Source: Cyanophora paradoxa (lineage: Eukaryota > Glaucocystophyceae > Cyanophorales > Cyanophoraceae). Taken from it: a stretch of DNA of 64,000 nucleotides. How positions within the stretch are numbered: position 1 is the first letter of the stretch; each line of letters starts with the position of its first letter. Shown in pieces: positions 9,031 to 17,103 of the stretch. The notes below the pieces were generated by a model that was not told the origin of the DNA, did not search any database, and was given only the letters and a program-made list of their open reading frames with translations. The translations under genes and the position numbers were made by a program. Location: the NCBI GenBank assembly GCA_004431415.1, contig QPMI01000494.1, forward strand, positions 1-64,000. Direction: 5' to 3'.

Positions 9031-11447
9031 GTTGGGAGCAGGTTCGAAATAAACCTATAATTGAACCGAGAAAGCAAATAGATGAGCAATATTTACCACC
9101 TGAAATCGATATTTTGGAGCTTGACGAATACCAATTCGTTCCAGATGAGGAGGAATACCTACCTGATGGTTTCGACCCACAGGAGTATGAATATGATCAA
9201 TATGACCCCAATGAGGAAGAGTATTTACCAGATGGTTTAGATCCACAAGAGTATGAATATGAGCAGAATTATGAACCCCATGAGGAATATTTAGCTGATG
9301 GTCTCGAACCACCAGTTGTGGATTATGAGCAACCTTATGAACACCATGAGGAATTATTACCAGATGGATTTCGACCTGAGATTTGGGAGTTCTTTCCAGA
9401 TTGGGAGCAGATCAACAATAAACCAGCCAGATTTCCACCAGAGGATCACAACCATGACTGGGATGAGATCTTAGGGAAACCAGCGAAATTCCCACCAGAG
9501 GATCACAGGCATGATTGGGGTGAGATTGATGGAATCCCTACTGAGTTTCCACCAGAAGACCATTTGCATATTTGGAGTGAAATACGAGAACAACCCACTT
9601 TTGCATCAGCAGGTAATGTATTATTAGGAGATATTAACAATGGTGTGAGTCTCTATCAAAATATAGACACACCAGCAAGATTACAATTAAATGATTACTA
9701 TGTGAATCGAAAGGGAATAGATGCAGGAACCACAATGGAAGGCGAATTATACATTAGACCCCCTACAAGAAATGGAATATTGGGGCTTGGTGGTGGTATT
9801 GAAATCAAAGACACCAAACCAGGTATCTATCTGACAAGTTACTTTGCAGATGACATCCCAATGACAGGAGGATTGATCTCTCTACCATCTGATCCAGCAA
9901 ACTATGATGATAAAAACGCTGCAATCCAAATTAATGTCACTGATGTGAGTGATTTGGATGGTTCAAGACCGAAATTAATATTTAGCAGAGAGAGATTGCT
10001 ACCCAATGCACTTTTGGGAAACCGAGACGACTATAAACAATGCGAAGTTGCATGGATTAAAACGAATTATAATGGTGGAGTTGGTGAGGGACTCTTAGAA
10101 ATCAATCAGAGGGCAGCAGCAAAGAATATTCATAATGAGACTATATCAAGAGTGGTTACAGAGGATTACCTTCAAGCCCAAAACTACATAGATGAAACAG
10201 AACTGAACACAATCATTGCAGGTATAAACATTGGTGTGACAGGGGATTACCTCCCTCTAACAGGTGGGATAATTGATGGAACAGTAACAGCATGCAACTT
10301 CTTTGTCCATACTGAAAGCAATCAAACCTTCCCTGTTGTCCATCCAGGAGGTGAATATGAGATACCTGATGATCCAGCTATAATGCCCATTAAAATTGAT
10401 CTACCTTCTGATTATGTAGGAAGGGGTGAACTGAAAACCATCTCTTTCACAGGAGATTATAATGATCTCCTGAATAAACCTACTGCTGCAAATCTGCATC
10501 CTGTTGCATTTTCGGGAAGCTTTCTTGATCTTAATAATAGATCACACAATCACACAAAGGCAGAGATCACAGATTTCGCACACACTCACACAAAATCACA
10601 AATTACAGATTTTGCACACTACCACACAAGAGCAGATATTACGAATTTCGCTCACACTCATGTTAAATCTGAGATCTTAGATCTCGGAAATGTTGCATAT
10701 GTTGGTCACACCCATACCAAGGCAGAGATTACAGATCTTGGAAATGTTGCATATGTAGGTCACACCCACACTAAGGCAGAGATTACAGATTTTGCACATA
10801 CTCATGATTGGAATACAGATATTTATAACAAACCAGCGATTTTCTCGGGCAACTACAATGATCTGACCAATAAACCCACCCTTGATCCCTTTACAGCAAA
10901 TAATATCACTGCAAATGCAAACCTTCTCATTGGATCAGGTTACTTTCTCGATTATGACCCATATATTATGCCTGATCCTCCTGTTATTTGGAATTTCCAC
11001 AATTCAACCCTTTCTACTAACTCTATATCTTACTATCAGGATAAAACCCTACTTGTTCGTGGAAATGCATATGCAAGAGAAATGTGGGTCATGGATCCTC
11101 GGGACAATTCAAAGGTTACTAAGCTGGCTCCTCAATACATGCTTGATAACCTGATTAGAAAAGGGAGACATGAAATGACAATTGCAAATCCTCAAATTGG
11201 GGGCAGTTCAGCAAGGCAAAACCATACCATTACATTAAATTGGAGTCCTGCCTTTGCATCTGCTCCATCTGTTGTTGTGACATTGCAGGGATTACCTGCA
11301 ACAAATGTAGAAATCGACTACAAAATAGGGATATCAAGCAACTCAACAACCTCAACCACAATTAACCTTGTTATTTGGGCAGCAGGATGGGTAACCATTC
11401 AGCCACAGTGGCTTCAAATTGCAATCCATTGGATAGCATCAGCATAA
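8943..11447 (+). CDS. tail-fibre-like protein, main part with H-x-H repeats and H-type lectin tip
   Basis: The frame from 8943 overlaps the previous one; its first reliable residues are about 8,980 onward. It begins with acidic repeats (EEYLPDGFDPQEYEY units, about residues 70-150). Next are WEQINNKPARFPPEDHNHDW units (150-215) and a central beta-rich region. A block at residues about 530-620 repeats HTHTKAEITDFAH/VGHTHTKAEITDLGN. These are the H-x-H metal-binding repeats of trimeric phage fibres, where histidines of three chains hold a metal ion. The last 90 residues (SPAFASAPSVVVTLQG ... IAIHWIA) fit the H-type lectin fold, a carbohydrate-binding tip. Together with the 8131 frame this is likely one long adhesion fibre. 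Stop TAA at 11,445-11,447; next gene starts 25 bp on. No frame damage after 8,980. Confidence 0.85.
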   Translation: MGSTRFNTKKQPGREYTADETVPFGQHIVSWEQVRNKPIIEPRKQIDEQYLPPEIDILELDEYQFVPDEEEYLPDGFDPQEYEYDQYDPNEEEYLPDGLDPQEYEYEQNYEPHEEYLADGLEPPVVDYEQPYEHHEELLPDGFRPEIWEFFPDWEQINNKPARFPPEDHNHDWDEILGKPAKFPPEDHRHDWGEIDGIPTEFPPEDHLHIWSEIREQPTFASAGNVLLGDINNGVSLYQNIDTPARLQLNDYYVNRKGIDAGTTMEGELYIRPPTRNGILGLGGGIEIKDTKPGIYLTSYFADDIPMTGGLISLPSDPANYDDKNAAIQINVTDVSDLDGSRPKLIFSRERLLPNALLGNRDDYKQCEVAWIKTNYNGGVGEGLLEINQRAAAKNIHNETISRVVTEDYLQAQNYIDETELNTIIAGINIGVTGDYLPLTGGIIDGTVTACNFFVHTESNQTFPVVHPGGEYEIPDDPAIMPIKIDLPSDYVGRGELKTISFTGDYNDLLNKPTAANLHPVAFSGSFLDLNNRSHNHTKAEITDFAHTHTKSQITDFAHYHTRADITNFAHTHVKSEILDLGNVAYVGHTHTKAEITDLGNVAYVGHTHTKAEITDFAHTHDWNTDIYNKPAIFSGNYNDLTNKPTLDPFTANNITANANLLIGSGYFLDYDPYIMPDPPVIWNFHNSTLSTNSISYYQDKTLLVRGNAYAREMWVMDPRDNSKVTKLAPQYMLDNLIRKGRHEMTIANPQIGGSSARQNHTITLNWSPAFASAPSVVVTLQGLPATNVEIDYKIGISSNSTTSTTINLVIWAAGWVTIQPQWLQIAIHWIASA

Positions 11448-11472
11448 TAAAGATTCTCACACTATTACAAAG

Positions 11473-12543
11473 ATGACCTCTCTATTAGAGATTCCAAATT
11501 ATGAACTTGCAGCCAAATCACTACACAGCACCTCTCATGGAGTAGTTGATTCAACCCCTGGGTATATTTGCACTGAAACTTCAAGTAATACCTCTTTCAC
11601 AGAGAATAATATACTCAGAGTTAAAGAGATTAGATGTGATCGAAATGGAGGCAAGATAAGAACCACAGGAATAATTATCTCGAATAAAAATCAAGTTCAA
11701 GCAGGTCAAGTAGTCCCCGATTCAGCAATATATGATAATGTGGGTGGATTTACCACAGCTCAGATAGTTACTTTTGGTAACACAAGTAATAATTCCGCTC
11801 TTGTTGTCAAGAGTGGAGGAGCCTACATTGGTGATGGAGCAAATGTAGCAGGAACTGTCACAGCTAATCAATTAAATGTGAGTGGGACAAGTTCATTTAC
11901 AGGATTGATGACCTTCAATGGTGGACTCTTGGGAAATGTTAGCGTTGAAACTCGAAAAGCTACAACAAGAGTTAATGCACCTGAGATGGATAATGGGACA
12001 GATGCAAATGTGAATTATAAACGAAACGGAAATACCATTTTCACTCTCGAAAAGACAATAACAGATCTGAAAGCAATCACAATCCCGGAAAATAGTGGTC
12101 TGAAACGATCCTATTGTCCAAGAATGAATATATCAAGACAAGCTCCTGGTTTGACAGGGTCCATAATACTTACAGCTGGAACACCCTTTAACTTTATAAA
12201 TGGAGCTTATCTTGTAAACAATGAAGGAAACTTTTCATCCACAAAATTTACAGCTCCTGTTTCCGGAGTATATAGGGTGTTCTTTGCATGTATGAGAGCT
12301 GGCACAACCTCTTATACTCATATTGCTACCAGCATTTATTTAAATGGAAATCCTACAACCATCCAAACAAGGGTTTCAATGCCGTCCGCAGGGATTTCTA
12401 ATACATTTGTAACTCCAATTTCATATGAAATTTTACTTTCTGTTATTGAAGGTGACTCCTTTGATATACGCAATTCTTCTGGAGCCAGTCTTCAATTTGA
12501 TATCAGATACTATTTTTCTTGTTATCTTGTTACTGCTACATAA
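11473..12543 (+). CDS. adhesin paralog 1 with C1q-like tip (356 residues)
   Basis: Intact frame. Residues about 15-135 form a base module shared with three genes downstream: ICTETSS, then VKEIRCDRNGGKIRTTG, IISNKN, and KSGGAYIGDGA. The middle (135-215) is a short fibre-like region (GTSSFTGLMTFNGG). The C-terminal 140 residues (FTAPVSGVYRVFFACMRAG ... YFSCYLV) match the C1q/TNF-like jelly-roll that trimerises and binds ligands. A TATA-like ATTACAAAG precedes the ATG by about 10 bp. The gene lies in a co-oriented array of virion-type genes. I infer an interchangeable receptor-binding protein; the base may dock on the capsid or fibre. Confidence 0.8.
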   Translation: MTSLLEIPNYELAAKSLHSTSHGVVDSTPGYICTETSSNTSFTENNILRVKEIRCDRNGGKIRTTGIIISNKNQVQAGQVVPDSAIYDNVGGFTTAQIVTFGNTSNNSALVVKSGGAYIGDGANVAGTVTANQLNVSGTSSFTGLMTFNGGLLGNVSVETRKATTRVNAPEMDNGTDANVNYKRNGNTIFTLEKTITDLKAITIPENSGLKRSYCPRMNISRQAPGLTGSIILTAGTPFNFINGAYLVNNEGNFSSTKFTAPVSGVYRVFFACMRAGTTSYTHIATSIYLNGNPTTIQTRVSMPSAGISNTFVTPISYEILLSVIEGDSFDIRNSSGASLQFDIRYYFSCYLVTAT

Positions 12544-12548
12544 TATTA

Positions 12549-12565
12549 TCTGTATAATATAAAGA
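12549..12565 (+). promoter_or_regulatory. TATA-like box directly upstream of adhesin 2
   Basis: CTGTATAATATAAAG ends within a few bases of the ATG at 12,566. Similar AT boxes lie just upstream of starts at 13,611 (CTTTATAAAG), 14,782 (TTATATATTAC) and 15,635 (GTATATATAGAG), which indicates very short leaders and a shared viral promoter type. Confidence 0.5.
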
Positions 12566-13588
12566 ATGTCCACACAAATAGCAGTTCCTGTTTTCTGTTA
12601 TGCCGCCCCAAAAATACATCAACTGAACCATACAGTAACAGATGCAACACCTGGGTTTATTTGCACAGAAACAACAGGGGCTGATTCGTTTTCACAAAAT
12701 TCTGTGATTAGATGCAAAGAAATTCGATGTGATCGCAATGGGGGAAAAATAAGAACCACAGGACTCATTGTATCTAACAAGAACCAAGTCCAATCAGGTC
12801 AAATTGTTTCAGATACAGCAATTTATGACAATGTGGGAGGGTTCACCACACCCAAAATAGTTACTTTTGATAATACAATTAATAATGCTGCTCTTTCAGT
12901 TAGAAGTGGAGGGGCATATATTGGAGATGGGGCAAGGATTGATGGAACTCTAACAGCCAATCAAGTAAACATTACAGGAACAAGCACATTTACAGGTTCA
13001 GTAACAGCCAATGGAGGCATAAGTATTCCAGAAACAACACAATCGATAATAACAGCAACTTCCAAGGTGGTCACACCTGAAATCGATACAGGAGCAAATG
13101 TGAATCTTGTTTTGAAACGCAACAGTGATATTATGGCTACTCTGGAAGCCAATCGCTTGACAATCAACACAAATTGTTATTTAAAATATGACTATCAGCC
13201 TCGATTTTCTGTTCAACTTAATTATCCTCATGTTGCTACCAGTGAAACTGCTCTTATCAATTGGGGGGTAGTGTTTGTGAATAATAGGGGGGCATTCAAT
13301 GTCAGTAATGGAAGGTTCACTGCTCCTGTTGCAGGTCATTACAGATTTACAGCATATACCCATTCAACATCAAGTAGTCCAATAAGTCTCTCTTTAAAAG
13401 TAAATGACCAAGACCCAGGGGGTCAAAGTATTATAACACAAAATAACTCCACTCTTACGAATAAACCGCTTTACATTAGTGTAATTCTCAACATTGCTAT
13501 GGGTGAGTATATAACACTTGTAACAAATAATGGGGGTAGCTACACAAATCGAACAACATTCACAGGTGAACTTTTGAGTGTCACATAA
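12566..13588 (+). CDS. adhesin paralog 2 with C1q-like tip (340 residues)
   Basis: A close relative of the preceding gene with the same order of parts. The base module (residues about 13-130) has IRCKEIRCDRNGGKIRTTG, VSNKNQVQ and RSGGAYIGDGARI. A short linker (GTSTFTGSVTANGG) follows, then a C1q-like C-terminal domain (FTAPVAGHYRFTAYTHS ... FTGELLSVT). The bases are nearly identical in sequence, while the tips are far more divergent. This is the pattern expected when binding specificity is under diversifying pressure. Stop TAA at 13,586-13,588. Confidence 0.8.
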   Translation: MSTQIAVPVFCYAAPKIHQLNHTVTDATPGFICTETTGADSFSQNSVIRCKEIRCDRNGGKIRTTGLIVSNKNQVQSGQIVSDTAIYDNVGGFTTPKIVTFDNTINNAALSVRSGGAYIGDGARIDGTLTANQVNITGTSTFTGSVTANGGISIPETTQSIITATSKVVTPEIDTGANVNLVLKRNSDIMATLEANRLTINTNCYLKYDYQPRFSVQLNYPHVATSETALINWGVVFVNNRGAFNVSNGRFTAPVAGHYRFTAYTHSTSSSPISLSLKVNDQDPGGQSIITQNNSTLTNKPLYISVILNIAMGEYITLVTNNGGSYTNRTTFTGELLSVT

Positions 13589-13610
13589 ATTTTCTCTTTA
13601 TAAAGTAGGA

Positions 13611-13877
13611 ATGTCGAATATCTACCAAGTAGTTCTCTCAGATACTGAGAAGCTGGGAATGGAATTCTGTGCCGCTTCTGTTCAGGATTGGATTGATAAT
13701 GTGGTTCATAACAGGGCAAGAATTGCAATTGATGACATTGTTCAGAAAGAGATTCAATCTTGCATCTCATCAGGAGTTCAAATACCAACCTCAAAGGAAG
13801 CAATTGTATTACAGGCATTCCAAAGGGGAACTGTAAAGAAAGGCATCGAGTATAATAATGTCACAGAAGAACAATGA
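13611..13877 (+). CDS. conserved-looking small protein of unknown function (88 residues)
   Basis: ATG (MSNIYQVVLSDTEKLGMEF) is preceded by CTTTATAAAG. The chain is predicted helical and mixed-charge, with AASVQDWIDNVVHNRARIAID and EAIVLQAFQRGTVKKG segments, and has no signal or membrane segment. It sits inside the adhesin array between paralogs 2 and 3, so a chaperone or structural role in fibre assembly is possible, but this is inference only. Its TGA overlaps an in-frame ATG of the next frame (13,874), although the next gene more likely starts at 13,913. Confidence 0.65.
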   Translation: MSNIYQVVLSDTEKLGMEFCAASVQDWIDNVVHNRARIAIDDIVQKEIQSCISSGVQIPTSKEAIVLQAFQRGTVKKGIEYNNVTEEQ

Positions 13878-13912
13878 ACATTATTTTTCTTTCCTTCTTA
13901 GTAAAAGAAGCA

Positions 13913-14758
13913 ATGGGTGAATATAATCGAGTTCAACTGCCTATATATTCCCTTGGATCCCCTGCAATGCACTTTCGCCAGCATGAAGTTAATGATGAGG
14001 TTCGTGGTTTGGAATCTACTGAGAGACCCAATTCCAATGGTAACTCCTTTGATAAAAACTCGATTATTCGGGTTAAAGAACTGAGAGCAGACAAGAATTC
14101 TGGTGTGGTTAAAACCACTCGACTCCTTGTCTCAAATGCGAACTTCTTCCAACCAACTAATGGAGGTCCTGATGCTTACAGTGTTGATCTGAAAGCCCTC
14201 GATTTCGATAAGAATTCTGCTGCTGTAACTGTGAGATCAGGTGGCGCATTTATTGGTGGTGGTTGCAGAGTTTCAGGTCAGCTTTCATCCTCAATTTCGT
14301 ATAATGATGTCCCAGATACTCTTGAACAGAATGTTGAAGACCCCCAACGAATTCGATTATATATACCAGTTGCACAACAGCCACTTATTCAATTTTACCA
14401 AGGTTATACTGTCACACTTGAAAACTCTGAATTGATTGAAGGAACCAAAAGAGTAATGAGAGGGCTGGTCATTCCTTCTGCAATGCTTTCTTTATGTAGA
14501 GCCAACAATAACCAGCCAGGTCACAGATACAATTTCAGTGTTCAAGGATATGATCATTTCGGCACAGGGTTCTGTGTTTATAATAACAATTTCACCTATG
14601 ATCTGTTTGTTACAGATATTGGAAAATATACAATTACAGTTATGGGGATCAGAACAGATATAGCTGCTGTCTCAGCTCTTAGAGGTGTTACTCCTGATAC
14701 TCTTTCTCAAACAGGGTTTTACCAAGAGCCAGATGTAATTGATGACCCCACCCCATAA
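13913..14758 (+). CDS. adhesin paralog 3 (281 residues)
   Basis: I chose ATG 13,913 (MGEYNRVQLPIYSLGSPA) over the in-frame ATG at 13,874 because the other paralogs start with a similar short lead. The base module (residues about 25-125) reads VKELRADKNSGVVKTTRLL, VSNANF, RSGGAFIGGGCRVSG. The C-terminal half is not C1q-like. It has beta-rich segments (RIRLYIPVAQQPLIQFY, HRYNFSVQGYDHFGTGF, DIGKYTITVMGIRTD) shared with paralog 4, so paralogs 3 and 4 form a second tip type. Stop TAA at 14,756-14,758. Confidence 0.75.
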   Translation: MGEYNRVQLPIYSLGSPAMHFRQHEVNDEVRGLESTERPNSNGNSFDKNSIIRVKELRADKNSGVVKTTRLLVSNANFFQPTNGGPDAYSVDLKALDFDKNSAAVTVRSGGAFIGGGCRVSGQLSSSISYNDVPDTLEQNVEDPQRIRLYIPVAQQPLIQFYQGYTVTLENSELIEGTKRVMRGLVIPSAMLSLCRANNNQPGHRYNFSVQGYDHFGTGFCVYNNNFTYDLFVTDIGKYTITVMGIRTDIAAVSALRGVTPDTLSQTGFYQEPDVIDDPTP

Positions 14759-14781
14759 ATTATATATTACTTTAATGTAAA

Positions 14782-15609
14782 ATGGCTGCCCCAGTAGAGC
14801 GAATTATTACACCCCAACTCTCATTAGCAGCACCTGCAAATCACGTTTTGCAGCATGCTACCTTTGATGATGTAGAAGGTCTCCAATCCACAGAAGTGCA
14901 ACCTACAATGAATACTTTTGGTTCCACCCACAAACTGAGATTGCAGGAACTCAGGTGTGATAAAAATAATGGTATAGTTAAGACAACGAAACTCCTTGTC
15001 ACAAATGCAAACTTTTCTGCCCATTATGGAGACCCAGACAGTTATGGTGATCCTCTTTCTACTTACTCTTTTGAATCTCGGTCGGGAGCTATTAACTGCA
15101 AAACGGGGGGAGCATATATTGGTGATGGTCTTCGGATTGGTGGAGCTGTTGGTGCGCCTCTTTTCGTAAATGATCAACCCAACCCCATTGATCCCAACAC
15201 CAGAATTCGCACCTATGTCCCCAGTATGAATGCACCATATATTATAAAGATCTTCCCAATTGTTGTGAATGAGCAGACATCAGTAGTTGATTCTCTTGTT
15301 GAGATTGGTGACCACTACAAGGTGGTTGTCGATATCCCACCAGATGTTTATGCTGTCTGTCAAGTGGAGGGTGGAACCCCAAATATTGCAGTTGTGATCA
15401 CCCCATATGACAATTTCGGAATCGCTTATCATGGAGTGAATTTCGGTCTTGAAGATTACCAGTTCTTGGTGAGAGCCACCAGATTTGGTATCTACAAATG
15501 CATTCTCTATGCTGAGAGAACCGATGCTATTGCAAGACAGAATACATATGCAGAGTATTACGGCACAAATCGATACTTCCCCATTTTCGGGCAGGATACT
15601 GCTCCATAG
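14782..15609 (+). CDS. adhesin paralog 4 (275 residues)
   Basis: MAAPVERIITPQLSLAAPA start, 23 bp after paralog 3 with TTATATATTAC between. The base module reads LQELRCDKNNGIVKTTKLL, VTNANF, KTGGAYIGDGLRIGG. The second half has the same tip type as paralog 3 (RIRTYVPSMNAPYIIKIF, AVVITPYDNFGIAYHG, RFGIYKCILYAERTD). The frame is intact. A role in host attachment is inferred from its position and the shared base with C1q-tipped relatives; I know no named family for the tip. Confidence 0.75.
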   Translation: MAAPVERIITPQLSLAAPANHVLQHATFDDVEGLQSTEVQPTMNTFGSTHKLRLQELRCDKNNGIVKTTKLLVTNANFSAHYGDPDSYGDPLSTYSFESRSGAINCKTGGAYIGDGLRIGGAVGAPLFVNDQPNPIDPNTRIRTYVPSMNAPYIIKIFPIVVNEQTSVVDSLVEIGDHYKVVVDIPPDVYAVCQVEGGTPNIAVVITPYDNFGIAYHGVNFGLEDYQFLVRATRFGIYKCILYAERTDAIARQNTYAEYYGTNRYFPIFGQDTAP

Positions 15610-15634
15610 AAATCTCAGGTATATATAGAGAGGG

Positions 15635-15907
15635 ATGGATGATAAAACAAAGAAATTCATAGAATCTGCAATGATGGTTCATGGTGATGCTAAATTCGAT
15701 TATAGTGAGACAGTGTATAAGAAAGCACAAGAGAAGGTCTCTGTTAGATGCCTCAAATGCAACAAGATCCTCCAAACCTACCCATTTAATCATGTAAGGG
15801 GAAGTGGATGCAGAGAGTGCAACAAGAAATCCTCTCATGCTTACAGAAAAAAGACTACATCAGGAATCGTGATAGATGATAAACCAGTAGTATTATATTT
15901 CGATTAG
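15635..15907 (+). CDS. small zinc-ribbon protein (90 residues)
   Basis: MDDKTKKFIESAMMVHGDAK start after GTATATATAGAG. The pattern HGDAKFDYSETVY, then VSVRCLKCNK, then GSGCRECNKK matches the four-cysteine ribbon found next to homing-endonuclease and DUF723-type domains in phages and giant viruses. Only the ribbon is present; no GIY-YIG or HNH nuclease follows, so it is a stand-alone ribbon or a trimmed nuclease. It ends one base past the stop of the minus-strand gene at 15,904. Confidence 0.7.
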   Translation: MDDKTKKFIESAMMVHGDAKFDYSETVYKKAQEKVSVRCLKCNKILQTYPFNHVRGSGCRECNKKSSHAYRKKTTSGIVIDDKPVVLYFD

Positions 15908-16053
15908 ATCTTTGAGAGAGAAATGAGAATCTTTCCCCATTTTCCCTTGGTGATTATGCATGTGTCAAAGCAGTTTGGACAGGTCTTGTGGTAGTGCAGC
16001 AGAATGATATCCACCAACTCATAAGGTAGCACTCTTGCTAAGATGGTTCGCAT
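15904..16053 (-). CDS. 49-residue cysteine-containing protein
   Basis: A short frame from ATG 16,053 (MRTILARVLPYELVDIILLH) to TAA. The N-terminal helix looks like an F-box-type or membrane-skimming leader. It is followed by HKTCPNCFDTCI, with three cysteines able to bind zinc. It lies tail-to-tail with the zinc-ribbon gene and head-to-head with the decarboxylase gene (40 bp between starts). Short, but the composition looks coding. Function unknown. Confidence 0.5.
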   Translation of the reverse strand: MRTILARVLPYELVDIILLHYHKTCPNCFDTCIITKGKWGKILISLSKI

Positions 16054-16093
16054 TCTACCAATCGCGTTTTTAATTTTTCTAAATTATTCATAA

Positions 16094-16495
16094 ATGAATA
16101 CTCATCGAGGCTTCCATGTGATGCTGGATTACAAATTCAGAACCCAATTAGCAGTAGGAGTGGAAGACTTGGAGACAACAACCAGGTGGTTAATGCAGTT
16201 CTTGCAAACTATTATTCAAGAGCAAGGTATTCGAGTAGTTCACAAGCATTGCGAGATTTTCGATGGTGGTATTTCTCCTCCTGGTTTTGCAATGGTTCTT
16301 CTGCTGGATGAGAGCCATTGCACTGCTCACTGTTACTCAAATGAAGGTATGCTGGCGATTGATATATTCAGTTGTGGATTGGAAGCAGAGAGAAAAACCA
16401 CGAGAGTATCTCATGAGATAGATGCTCGAATAACAGGTGTGTTTTCAGGGTTGGAGAAATCGGAGAAACATAGAGTATTGCGATTTCCGAGTTAG
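16094..16495 (+). CDS. speD: S-adenosylmethionine decarboxylase, prokaryotic SpeD/SpeH type (133 residues)
   Basis: Makes decarboxylated S-adenosylmethionine, the aminopropyl donor for spermidine. The chain has the small-subunit prokaryotic length. The self-processing site is LLLDESHCTAH at about residues 75-85, where the Ser of E-S-H becomes the pyruvoyl cofactor. Other family features are GFHVMLDY near the N-terminus, and GMLAIDIFSCG with the catalytic Cys after the site. The frame is intact although the replication genes of this element are dead. It has viral base composition and no introns, and lies between viral genes and the terminal repeats, so it belongs to the element. I infer it adjusts host polyamine supply or packs DNA charge during infection. 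Confidence 0.87.
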   Translation: MNTHRGFHVMLDYKFRTQLAVGVEDLETTTRWLMQFLQTIIQEQGIRVVHKHCEIFDGGISPPGFAMVLLLDESHCTAHCYSNEGMLAIDIFSCGLEAERKTTRVSHEIDARITGVFSGLEKSEKHRVLRFPS

Positions 16496-16573
16496 TTGAC
16501 ACTGAGAAATTCAGAATTTCAGATGGTCTTACTGAAAATGGTCAGATAATCGGGTGTGATACCTATTTAATTG

Positions 16574-16700
16574 ACTGTGACGCCTCTTTAATTGACTGTG
16601 ACGCCTGTGACGCCTGTGACGCCTACTTTCAAACTTTTTAAAATTTTCAAAAATGACAGACTTCTGAAAACAGCCGTCACAGCCGTCACAGGCGTCACAC
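16574..16700 (+). repeat. VT-palindrome repeat, copy 2
   Basis: TGTGACGCC units, then the core CTACTTTCAAACTTTTTAAAA and TTTTCAAAAATGACAGACTT, then CAGCCGTCACAGCCGTCA and GGCGTCACA. The arms are complementary over about 25 bases with a 60-base AT-rich loop. The core is nearly identical to copy 3. Confidence 0.85.
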
Positions 16701-16864
16701 CCAATTAAAAATGGAATCTCTTTCTCTTACTGAGATTTTCGAAAATATATTCTTGTCTTACTGAAATCCGTCTTGTGACACCTCTGACACCTACAAAACA
16801 CTATCCATTAATCAACCTTTTTGAAAATGCGAAGTTGTCTTACTGGAAATGGTCTGCAATTTCG

Positions 16865-16991
16865 CTGTGACACCTAATTTAATTGAGTGTGACGCCTGTG
16901 ACGCCTGTGACACCTACTTTCAAACTTTTTAAAATTTTCAAAAATGACAGACTTCTGAAAACAGGCGTCACAGCCGTCACAGGCGTCACAG
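16865..16991 (+). repeat. VT-palindrome repeat, copy 3
   Basis: Same structure as copy 2, 291 bp downstream. Here the whole unit stays open in one frame and reads VTPVTPVTPTFKLFKIFKN and, in the right arm, TGVTAVTGVTD. A half copy with TGTGACACC lies near 16,778. Confidence 0.85.
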
Positions 16992-17103
16992 ACATTCCAC
17001 CCCTCTTACTGACTTTCTCAAAAACAAAACTATCTCTTACTGAATATCATTTGAATACTACCTGTCACACTTGATCTCAATTATTCTGTTTTATAGAACA
17101 TAT

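Larger units (their letters stand above)
16523..17050 (+). repeat. series of TCTTACTG motifs
   Basis: CTTACTG preceded by T or C and followed by A-rich sequence occurs at about 16,523, 16,724, 16,755, 16,833, 17,002 and 17,034, spaced 30-200 bp. Another CTTACTG lies at 963 next to repeat copy 1. Regular recurrence next to the palindromic repeats suggests a protein-binding site such as an origin or enhancer element. Confidence 0.5.

Noticed and set aside
16883-17074. 63-residue frame MSVTPVTPVTP...
   Set aside because: It is the third copy of the palindromic repeat read in one frame; the other copies do not keep a comparable full frame, so I list it as a repeat and not as a gene.
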